DNA of 64,000 nt from contig CM075938.1 in the NCBI GenBank assembly GCA_038030265.1, positions 6,239,009 to 6,303,008 on the forward strand, in the 5' to 3' direction. Shown here piece by piece: positions 56,501-64,000 of the stretch. Made by a program: the position numbers and the translations under genes. Origin of the DNA: Corythucha ciliata (taxonomy: Eukaryota > Arthropoda > Insecta > Hemiptera > Tingidae). The notes under the pieces are model-generated. The model saw only the letters and a program-made list of their open reading frames with translations. It did no database searches and was not told where the DNA came from. The stretch's first letter is position 1; every line of letters begins with the position of its first letter.

Positions 56501-59500
56501 TAAATGACGAAGGACTTTAAACATTAGCTCCTGATTGTCGCGAGTGAGTCGCTCAAGAATATATCTGAGAAACAGGGCGGAATCTTCTACGAGGCAGTTC
56601 CAAATCACCTGAATAGATATATTTTTTTATAGTCGGATCAGGGACGTATGTTGGACAAAAGCTCCAGTTTTTACCTGGTAAGCAACATCGTACACAGCGC
56701 AGCCGTCACTAGAGACAGCCGCGTCATCCAAGAGGTTAATAATTTGAATGACCGCGCTGCAAAGGCAAGAGGGAAACAAGGAGTGTGCTGAGTGTATGTG
56801 ATGTGAAGTATTTCGGCCACCACCGTCGGTGATTTCTTCATCGCCGCCAGCTGTAGGCCAGAAATTGAATTAAACCGTGGTCGAAAAGCTATGTGCTCAG
56901 TGGAATTACCTTCGTCGTGGTCATCTCCGACGGCGTGGTGTAAACTAGGCTCGTATGCAGCTTGAATAGTGACTGGAATAGTTGTCACCATGAAATTTTC
57001 TCTTTCGAGCCTTTTCTTGTCTTCTCTGGCTTGTAGGGCCATTTTAATCAACTCAGTCTGCTGTTTCTTTCTGGTTTTTGTCGCCGTGACGAGTGAACGC
57101 TGTGATAGTAATAAAATTAACATTTCCTGCGGGGACTTTGTTCGTTTCAGACCACCTTAGAACTTTCATTCGTTGACTTACGTGACTTTCTTGAGAAATG
57201 GCTGTCACTTCTTCCACTTTGGTCTTTACATGCGGCATCCACGGTGGGTCAACTACCGGAAGAGATTCAATGCCAATTTTGGGCGATGGCAGGGTGAATT
57301 CAATTCCCGGTGGAGGTACTTTGAATGTAACTTGAGCTCCGTCTTCCATTCGACACCAGACTTGGTGCCGCATTTTCCAAAGCACCTTAAATCTACAGGG
57401 CTTATTGTATTAAATGCTTCTGTAGGAGTTTCGGTGGCGAGGGGGGGGGGGGTAATAAGGATTCTCGTCTCGAGGGGTTTTATACCTTAAAACAGCGTTG
57501 ATTCTAACACTGGGATGAGGATGTCGTAGTGCCGCGTCCATGATTTGAGCGGCTTGCGTCGGCGCCTTAACCGATGCTAAAATCATCAGCGCCGACGCGG
57601 CAGCGGCGACTTGTTGCGAAGGTTCGAGGAGGAGTTGCCAGGCGGCTGGGAGACAATCGGAGAGAACATCTGAACTGAGAACGACTCCTCCTTTGATTAT
57701 GGCTCCAATTGCGCAATGTGTTACTTCTCCAACCTGTGAAAGGGTTTCCACTGTTTTTTATCGACAACGACTAGGAGGAAGCCAATTCATGATGAAAACC
57801 TGAGATTTTATGTATTTCAGCATAGGTGACTGATCCTTCGGCTTGTCCTCTTTCCCGGGCGTTTTATTCTTGCCAGGACCCTTGTCTTCAGGATCAAGTA
57901 ATTTCTTCATTTTGTTGAAATCTCCGCTCTTGTAGCATCTTTCAACAAACATTTTAAGAGTTTATTCGTTATGGCTAACTTGATTGTAATATTCATACAA
58001 AAATATTTACTTGTCTTTCTCTTTTTCCTTCTTCGAATCTTTCGTCTTGATGGGTGACACCTGTTCAGATACTTTTCGACTCCGCTTACCGTCGGGTTTT
58101 TTTATTTCCTCGGTCGGGGTTGCCTTTTCGTCGTTGTTGTTCGGCAGGCCGAACTCTTCGCCGTACACCTGTCGTACAGCTTTGATAAGTCGCGATGCTC
58201 CTCGCATGTGACGCCGATAGCAAAATGGATGACAGAAGCCTTGATGCGAGCAGTAATAGTTGTACGAATTCAACATTTGGACGATCACCTGATACATTTG
58301 CGTTAAGGTTTAACGAGTGTATAAGGTGGGTGTGGAAATAATAACCTTAAGCCACGGCATAGTCGTTGTCTCTTCAGTGTCATTCGTGTCTGTTGGACTT
58401 TCAGGTGGTTGGTCATCGCTCAAAACTCCAGGGCTCTCTTCACCGGATATCTCTTGTCCTGGTTCTGACGTGTCACTTCGATCGGACAGTGACGAAACTT
58501 TTCTTTTATTCTGAAGTGATTCCGCTCTACGAACTTCAAAAAATTGAATTTTTAAGATTTAAATTTACATAATGCTGTGACTGGCAAATTATGACAGATA
58601 CTGGTACGACTCACAATCCGCTTCGAGAACCGTTTCTTTTTGTCGCTCGATAGTTTCTTTTCCGCGTCGAAGTTTCAAACTTCTTCTTTTGAATGAACCC
58701 GAAGTGCACGCCGACGTGGCTGTGCCTCTGCGCAAGAGAAGTGGTCTCCTACATCTTGTCTTTTTTTCATCACCTAGAGGACCGTCTTCGCCCTAAATTT
58801 ACAAATATTACGTTCGTATTGTTATATTTTATTCGATTCGAATCACACAGTTAAAGCGTTGAGCCTAATGAAGCAGTGTGACACATCGCACGGGTCATGC
58901 TCAAAGAATGATAAAAGTTTGGCGTTCGTGTTAAAAACTTGTAAATGAGAGCAGACAAGCCAGCGTACCTGCAGCGTAATCGTAGTGTTGCTACTTGCCT
59001 CAGACTCATCCGGCTCTTGCAAGACGAAACTAATTTTTCTCTCTGTATGGTTTCCACCAACGAAAACTTACAGAACGATTTGGATGAAAAGTGTCATTTT
59101 AACGGAAAGAAACGTATAAATAGGAATCGTAATTAATTACTGATAAAATGAGCTCACCTTCGCCTCTTTCCCCTACAATACTCTGCAAGCTCTGCGCCGA
59201 CGCCTGAGATTGGCCCATTGACGACAAAGCCATGCTCCATCGTCGATTGGCTTCTTTCGAGTAGACTTGCTGGGGACATCAATTGAATTGTGTTAGTTTT
59301 TAACTCAGTTTTTCAGCACCTTCATTCATTTTGCTTACTCTTTCCCCCCAAGAAGGTTGTGGCTTCTCCTTGATGCCCACTATCGAGACCTTTGGCAGAC
59401 TCTGATAGGTTTCTCGAAGGAATGCAGTGATCTCCAGAAGAAGAACGCAGGCGACTAGGCGCAGAGCCATAGGACACGAAGCTCCGTACAGGCTTTTCGA

Positions 59501-59502
59501 CG
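39024..59502 (-). CDS. unc80: UNC80, NALCN sodium-leak channel complex subunit (C-terminal part)
   Basis: Very large scaffold protein of the NALCN complex, which sets neuronal resting excitability; the 5' part lies beyond the window's right end. About 35 inferred exons, two groups: 59502-53141 and 41562-39024. Diagnostic text: MALRLVACVLLLEITAFLR (59502-59339), CSHQGFCHPFCYRRHMR (58288-58011), VPPPGIEFTLPSPKIGIE and VVDPPWMPHVKTKVEEVT (57392-57182), SLVTATKTRKKQQTELIK (57099-56910), LVEDSALFLRYILERLTRD (56608-56360), and the last residues SLLMVFDEDTLI. The protein is mostly helical-repeat-like, with a Ser/Pro-rich C-terminal region. Most introns are 55-80 bp; one is expanded to 11.6 kb by nested transposons (41563-53140). 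One inferred exon (about 57952-57765) has an in-frame TAA just upstream of its first conserved Met, so that boundary is uncertain. Coding exons otherwise look intact. Confidence 0.92.
41623..41911 (+). repeat. Gypsy-like 5' LTR
   Basis: 289-bp LTR with a TATA-like TGTATAAAAA near 41781-41790 followed by a likely transcription start region, and AATAAA-like words near its end. Adjoins the tRNA primer-binding site at 41912. Confidence 0.92.
42191..43053 (+). pseudogene. Gypsy-like gag (frameshifted)
   Basis: Starts MNHQQQQEVQPQG and contains a retrotransposon gag core (HLDMVPEFQGEPEIL; then TWAEVKNALLASFNDKRD in another frame). A frameshift lies near 42440. No CCHC knuckle is visible, which is normal for errantivirus gag. 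Confidence 0.8.
43163..45330 (+). pseudogene. Gypsy-like pol: protease, RT, RNase H start, integrase end
   Basis: The protease site is LIDTGSSSSFI (about 43227). Reverse transcriptase runs to about 44640 with YRMVIDYRALNKKT, TIDLVSGFHQVEM and the catalytic box FMDD (Phe in place of the usual first Tyr). A frameshift near 44630 leads to the thumb and RNase H start (TTDASGVSLGAVLS). The sequence then jumps to the end of integrase (YNNSIHSTTKLTPFEIL), so most of RNase H and the integrase catalytic core are deleted. Confidence 0.92.
45535..45660 (+). pseudogene. ULP1/C48-peptidase-like fragment in the Gypsy-like element
   Basis: An open stretch with LTREDFLSLKYPNWLNDN followed by IINYYMELI resembles the conserved start of ULP1/SENP cysteine proteases, where W-L-N-D-x-x-I/V-N is a signature. 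The catalytic His, Asp and Cys region is absent. It lies between the integrase remnant and env-like sequence. It could be a captured gene fragment or coincidence in a short region. Confidence 0.5.
45661..45786 (+). pseudogene. Env-like remnant, 5' piece
   Basis: Short env-like stretch recognised by general resemblance to errantivirus envelope proteins. It is cut by the 6-kb element at 45790. Its reading frame would continue in the piece after 51792. Confidence 0.55.
45790..46120 (+). repeat. Left terminal inverted repeat of the 6-kb element
   Basis: Reverse complement of 51455-51789 with substitutions and small indels; includes TTTTGGAGTAGTTTTGAAAT and TTTAGCCGTCACGCTTG. Confidence 0.88.
46598..51016 (+). 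pseudogene. Zinc-finger / FEN1-PIN-like nuclease / CXC protein of the 6-kb element (broken)
   Basis: About 1,450 residues in several frames. N-terminus: CFIC and a later C..C-containing finger (HCFLCGE), with a VHEKCR motif between. Centre: FIFDNADFNTQTIDG (47878-47922), TFDQPLY (about 48382), RLGGFHLLMSFLGAIG and GSGLTELFNTVYA, then FWCGTWTDMVIEQFLM and LTHGRG. Nuclease block (about 49771-50390): YIIDGGFLLH, VVVFDGYPDYR, EEDADTLIVEVAL, VVGEDIDLLVIL, MSGCDTTSALFRQGK, matching the order of FEN1/XPG-like acidic motifs. C-terminus (about 50785-50890): CXC cluster CRCTKTCHRNCGCKKAGLPC, then C-x3-C-x2-C-x4-C. Breaks: shift near 46630, TGA 46905, shifts near 47241, 47648 (A-run), 49170 (G-run), 49395, and TAA near 48835. 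Functions are inferred from motifs. Confidence 0.8.
51455..51789 (-). repeat. Right terminal inverted repeat of the 6-kb element
   Basis: Partner of 45790-46120. Best matched at the inner edge (CAAGCGTGACGGCTAAA) and the outer 150 bp. Confidence 0.88.
51793..52790 (+). pseudogene. Env-like remnant, 3' piece with transmembrane anchor
   Basis: Cysteine-containing env-like ectodomain segment (to about 52425), a frameshift near 52415, then a hydrophobic membrane segment (about 52535-52600) and a short basic/proline-rich tail that reaches into the 3' LTR. This fits the membrane-proximal part of an errantivirus envelope protein. Interrupted and deleted; not functional. Confidence 0.65.
52760..53048 (+). 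repeat. Gypsy-like 3' LTR
   Basis: 289-bp LTR, about 98.6% identical to the 5' copy, preceded by the polypurine tract. Confidence 0.92.
53141..59502 (-). other. unc80: unc80 exon group 1 (24 exons)
   Basis: Inferred exons in transcription order: 59502-59339, 59269-59158, 59015-58969, 58792-58615, 58524-58346, 58288-58011, 57952-57765 (uncertain), 57733-57486, 57392-57182, 57099-56910, 56852-56826, 56761-56675, 56608-56360, 56298-56166, 56098-55958, 55893-55700, 55631-55521, 55090-54861, 54797-54602, 54542-54324, 54263-54118, 54050-53879, 53830-53655 and 53342-53141. Nearly all have a recognisable GT donor and AG acceptor. The 55091-55520 intron contains a family b minisatellite fragment. Confidence 0.75.
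55190..55440 (-). repeat. Family b minisatellite fragment in an unc80 intron
   Basis: Contains AAATTGAGAAAAAACGCTAA-type units as in 36150-38217. It enlarges an unc80 intron (55091-55520) to 430 bp. Confidence 0.55.
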
Positions 59503-60460
59503 CTGTAAACGTAAAAAAACCGTCTTATTTATAAACTGTCTCCTTCATGGCTTGAAAATGGCATAATGGGGATTTGTAGGTTTCGAATTCGGGTTCTATT
59601 TGTGGGCTTTTGGGAACAATCCATGCCACATGGTTAGCCCAGGTACCACACAAGGTTGTATCCAACGAGTCTTAAAGAGATCAACGCCCAGGGCTACTTT
59701 TGAGAGTGCCAAGGACTTAGCCAAGGCCAAAGGCTTAGGAAGAACGACGCAACCTCAGAGGAGGTGGAATCCTTTCAAAGGCTCATAGTCCAGTCAACGA
59801 ATGCCAAAAATGGGGGTCTAGGCGGAAAGTCAAAACGTACAAAAACTAACTGCGGTACGTTGTTTAGTGTGCCTAGTGGTATGACATATTAAAAGTCCTT
59901 GGCCCTAGGGGTGGCGCAAGGGAGGGAGAGGGAGGGTTAAAGGTATCTTTTTTAGGTTTGAGGACTTTATCACGGAAGGGGTTGGTTTTTTACAACATGT
60001 ATGCGTATAAAAAATTATAGCTCACACAATTTCATACATTTTTAATTCATACGGGTTTTTACCATCTGTAACCGTTAGTAAGATATAGTACTGGAAACAA
60101 GTGATTTTCTAGAAAAAAACTTTTTGCATCACATTTTATGGGAAACTTTTGTATTCATCGTCTCTGATGTTAATTCCATCGAATGTTTATCGAAGATAAA
60201 GTTTTAGAGAATTCAATTTTCTTCAGAACTTGCAATGGGCCACCAAAGGGGGGGGGGGCATAACTCTCAAGAAGAAAAAATTGGAAAAAATAAATTACTG
60301 TTGAAATACCATAGTGGAGGTCTGAGAAGGGACGTAGTATGGACTCAAAAACAAGTGATTCGGCGTATAGCTTCAGCTGATGCCTAATTTTCTACTCCAA
60401 ATTTTTAGTTGTAATCGTTGTTTCGTATTTTCCACTCGCCATTAGTATTGCAGAGTAGTG
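59503..60460. other. unc80 intron sequence and 5' flank of the second nuclease-element gene
   Basis: No exon recognised. From about 59870 on, sequence probably belongs to the second element (purine-rich start, long AT-rich flank before the gene), but its inverted-repeat partner would lie beyond the window. Confidence 0.4.
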
Positions 60461-61308
60461 ATGTCGATGGAAAAGTGTTTTGTTTGCGACAAGGACTTGA
60501 ACGAAAGTGACGAGAAAGTTTCTTGCGTGGGTACGAAAGGAATAGCTTCTTTGGTAAGTGCTAGTTTACGAAGAAATGACTTAAAAAGCTCCAAATTTTG
60601 CGGTTTGACATCTCTTAAAGTTCATGCCACATGTAGAAAGCATTATACGAGGCCGGAAAGCATTGCAGCTTATGTGAAGAAACAATCTCATTCGACAACA
60701 GTGAAGCCCACGGGTGAAGCCCATGGTTTGAGGTCTTCTGGCCCTACATTCGATTTCAAGGCCCGATGTCTCTTTTGCCAAAAATCGGTTGTGAGCGAGG
60801 GTAAGAGAGAGGTACGTAGGTGAAAGAAGGTTTATGCCGTTAAAGACCTGGACACTTTTAAGAACAACTGCATAAGTGCTGCAGCAGCAAGACAAGACAA
60901 ATGGGGAGAAGGGGTTCTCAGTCGCCTCACCCTAGGCGTTAATTTGGCTGTCGAAGATACGCTATATCACGAGCGATGCCGGAAGGATTTTTTGCTGCCC
61001 ATTTATTCATCTGAAGCTGCACCAGCAGATAAGCAAGTCAACAAAGCAATGGATGAAATATTTGATTTCATAGAATCTAACAAGGACTGTCAGTTTTCGT
61101 TTGAGGAACTTCGAGCTGCTGTGTCAGGGCAACCCCCTGAAGACAAAACAATAAAAACAAGATTGCTACAAAAATATGCAAACCGTGTAGTAATAACTCC
61201 AGGAGTTAATCGACACAGCCTTGCCACGATATGCTTCTCAGACACGACTCACAAATTGCTGACAAATGCATGGTATGAGAATAAGGCCAGTAAGGTGATT
61301 GATGAGCG

Positions 61309-61617
61309 CGCCTCGATGGTGTAATGGATACAATGCTCGCTTCGTAACCCAGCGGGCCTGGGTTCGAATCCAGCTATTGCCCATTACACTATAAGGCTGC
61401 GGCGAGCTGTGACACGGCTCACTCGGCTTCGTGTGGGCGTTCACGGCGGTGTGCGTATGACAAACCGCGCATGGACCGAAACGCCCGCGTAGTACGGGTG
61501 TGAAGTGCACAGCTGATGGAGTCACAGGGTATGGCGTAAGGGCCACAAGAGCTTAGGCGCCAGCGGGCTCGGTAGATCCGAGTCCGCACCCTCAAAAAAA
61601 AAGAAAAAAAAAAAGGA
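61309..61617 (+). mobile_element. tRNA-derived SINE inserted in the second nuclease gene
   Basis: 309 bp with a tRNA-like head (A box TGGTGTAATGG, B box GGTTCGAATCC), a GC-rich body and an A-rich tail (AAAAAAAAAGAAAAAAAAAAA-like). Flanking 12-bp repeats GATTGATGAGCG (61297-61308) and GATTGATGAACG (61618-61629) match at 11 of 12 positions and are the target duplication. The host gene's frame resumes after it. Confidence 0.9.
61310..61383 (+). tRNA. tRNA-like head of the SINE
   Basis: Pol III A and B boxes are well preserved, but acceptor and anticodon stems pair poorly. It is a SINE promoter rather than a tRNA gene. The parent tRNA was not assigned with certainty. Confidence 0.5.
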
Positions 61618-64000
61618 GATTGATGAACGAATGAGAATCGTGGAGAAGGCAGCCGAGATCATAAGACAGGACATACAACGTGAAGTGTACAATGTTTGCG
61701 CATACCCACCGGCTGATGAATTCTTGAAGGGTGCTGCGGATGTCCCCAAAACCCTACAAACATTTTTAGAGTCCGTCACAATGAAAAAAACAACAAGAGT
61801 ATCCGAAACAAAGAGGAAATGTATTGCGATCGCACACTGCATAATATCTATCGTTCGACCAAGAACATTCATGTCATCTGTAATGAACAGCCTTGCTCTT
61901 TTTGTCTACAGAAGATTAGGTTCAAAGACTTTGGTAAACATACTTGCTAGTTTGGGGTTCTCAGCATCATATCACGATGCTCAAACTTTGGAGCTATCCG
62001 CGATCGCCTAAGCCCAGCCAACTTTTAGAACTGGAATCTTCACCCAATTTGTGTTCGATAACGCAGATTTTAACACGAGTACTATCGACGGACTGAACAC
62101 ATTTCATGCTATGGGTGGCATTAAATGTGTTACGTCGGCAAATTTTTACGAAAAAAGCAATGAAATATCCAAACTGAAAGAACTACCAAAATCTCAAGAC
62201 GTTGGAGAACTTGGAGTCATTCCCAGACAGACATATATTGCACCAATGGAAAATGGGTTGGACAGGGTTATAGCACAACACATAAACGTGACGCCTCAGT
62301 TGTCGGTACCTCGAACTCATGATTTGCTATGGTTTTACGCTCAATCCCAGAAAATGACAATTCCAGAGTGGAAAGGATTTATGATAGCCTTAACTAGAGG
62401 GTATAAAAGTGTCAAAACGAAGGTGATTCCCGTTCCATTTATCATTCCCCCCCCCCTTCAGATTACAGCACTGTCTTTACTTCCTTACATTATGCTGCAG
62501 AACAGTGCAGGAAAATGAAACAAAGCAGCCTAATAGTGACTTTTGACCAGCCGCTGTACTGGAAAGCGAGGGAAATTGTCGCTGCCGCACCTCCACAATC
62601 TGTAATTTCAAGAGCTATCATACGTCTCGGAGGATTCCATCTTCTCATGTCATTCTTAGGGTGTATCGGCTACCTGATGAATGGCAGTGGCCTGAAAGAA
62701 GTACTGAGTGTGGTGTACGCCGCAAAGTCCGTTGAAAAGATGCTTCAGGGTCATGCATTTGCAAGAGCAGTCCGTGGACATTCACTAGTACAAACGGCTT
62801 TGTCAAAAATTATCATTGACCATTTAGTCATTCCAGAATACCAGCGCACAACACTCCAGAAAATTGTACAAAATTTCATGGATGAGACTCCATCATTGAA
62901 CGATTTGACAAGAAATGAGGCTCTTGAAACGATATCAAAATCATTCGGTCAAGAAATTGAGCATCTACGCGCGTTAGGGCCTACATCTCAGCTTTGGATT
63001 CAATATTTCCAAATGGTTCAGCTTGTGAAAGATTACATTCATGCAGAAAGATCAGGAGATTGGATGTCTCACCTTGAGTGCATAAGAAGTATGATCCCAC
63101 ACTTTCATGCTGCTGGACATTTCCCTTATGCCAAATCTTGCCACCTTTACCTGCAAGATATTATGGGCCTTCGATCTCAAATGGAAGAAATGGAATATAA
63201 CAAATTTGTGAGTGACGGTTATTTTACAATGAGGAGAAGTGATAGATTTTGGGCTGGAGTATGGTCAGACATGACTATTGAACAGACGCTGATGCGAGGG
63301 TTTCAAACTAATCTTACTCGTGGTAGAGGAATCACTGATAGTGTACTAAGCAAGTGGGTTGTGGGTATGAGTGCAACCAACGACATTTGTACATCACTCG
63401 AACTATTCTGCGATACTTTTTTTACGTCTTCAGAACAGCATGTCGACTTTGGTCATGCGATTCAAAGTAGAAACATGAAAGATATGACGAAAATAGCAGC
63501 GTGGTTTGAAATACATCATCCTTTTCCCTCAATGTCAATAGCTACTGGGCTCATCGGGAACTCTTCCATAAACTGCTTTGAAGCGGTTCGAGTTGGCCCA
63601 CTCACACTCTTCCAAAGAATTTTAATTAGTAAAAAAAATGAAGAAGACCTGCAGAAGTATTTAAAATACGAGTTGGCACCATTTCCTTTGGCCCTGTTTA
63701 ATGAAAATGGCATGAGAAAAACTAATAAATCAACCCTTTATGATTATCTCTCGGTCACCAAAAAAGCTTGCCAATTTTCTAGATGTGATATCATCGTCGA
63801 CGGAGGATTTCTACTTCATAAAGTAGTGTGGAATAAAGGATCCTCAATTGGAAGTATATGCCATTCAATGGTAACATTCGTGAAGGATCACTACGCAGGA
63901 AAAAGTTGCACAGTTGTGTTCGATGGCTACCGCAATTCCATTAATAACATAAAACAAGCAGAACATGAGCGTCGATATCGACTGAAAAAGTGTGTTGACA

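Larger units (their letters stand above)
60461..64000 (+). pseudogene. Second zinc-finger / FEN1-PIN-like nuclease gene (diverged copy, runs off the window)
   Basis: Homologous along its length to the gene at 46598-51016 but well diverged. Starts MSMEKCFVCDKDLNESDEK; finger residues CFVC, HATCRKHY and CLFCQK. A TGA lies at 60821-60823, a SINE at 61309-61617 splits the gene, a TAA lies near 62009, and a frameshift lies at a C-run (about 62449-62458). From about 62459 to the window end the frame is open for over 510 codons: TFDQPLYWKAREI, IRLGGFHLLMSFLGCIG, GSGLKEVLSVVYA, FWAGVWSDMTIEQTLM, LTRGRG, IIVDGGFLLHK (about 63790) and VVFDGYRN (about 63913). It keeps FDNADFNTSTIDG (about 62056). The rest of the nuclease and any CXC cluster lie beyond the window. 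Confidence 0.8.

Overview
This is a eukaryotic, most likely arthropod, chromosome segment. Three host genes with short GT-AG introns (mostly 55-90 bp) support this: a myosin III (ninaC-like) photoreceptor-type myosin, a secreted protein with three chitin-binding domains, and unc80, a subunit of the NALCN sodium-leak channel complex. No bacterial features or CRISPR arrays were seen. The species cannot be named from the sequence.

Layout. At 97-16096 (+) lies the second half of the myosin III motor domain, its IQ motifs and its tail. One 11.5-kb intron holds a Copia LTR retrotransposon (2371-6815), a tRNA-containing foldback element (8523-8844), a hAT-like non-autonomous element (9127-12519) and degenerate ~30-bp minisatellites. 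At 16267-17157 (-) is a CPAP3/obstructor-like chitin-binding gene, convergent with the myosin gene. From 17.2 to 38.9 kb is gene-poor, repeat-rich DNA: a BEL/Pao LTR retrotransposon (21457-28962) flanked by 559-562 bp direct repeats and split by a tandem array of tRNA-like units, a ~707-bp inverted repeat (29611-30318 / 34243-34949), foldbacks, and a second minisatellite-filled element (36150-38217). From 39024 to 59502 and beyond the right end is unc80 (-), about 35 exons.

unc80 carries nested insertions. One intron contains a Gypsy/errantivirus-like LTR element (41623-53048). Its env-like region is interrupted by a 6000-bp element (45790-51789) with ~330-bp terminal inverted repeats and an apparent 3-bp target duplication (TAT). 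That element encodes a broken ~1,450-residue protein with zinc-binding Cys/His motifs, a conserved central region, a FEN1/PIN-like nuclease block and a C-terminal CXC cluster. A second, diverged copy of the same gene (60461 to the window end) lies in a more upstream unc80 intron and is itself interrupted by a tRNA-derived SINE. I do not recognise this protein as a named transposase family; it is the best candidate here for an undescribed mobile system.

The host genes do not form a pathway together. The mobile elements explain most of the non-genic DNA. The Copia, Gypsy and BEL copies have LTR pairs only about 1-2% different, so they inserted fairly recently, but all have broken reading frames. 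Exon boundaries given here are inferred from splice consensus plus reading-frame continuity, not from transcripts.
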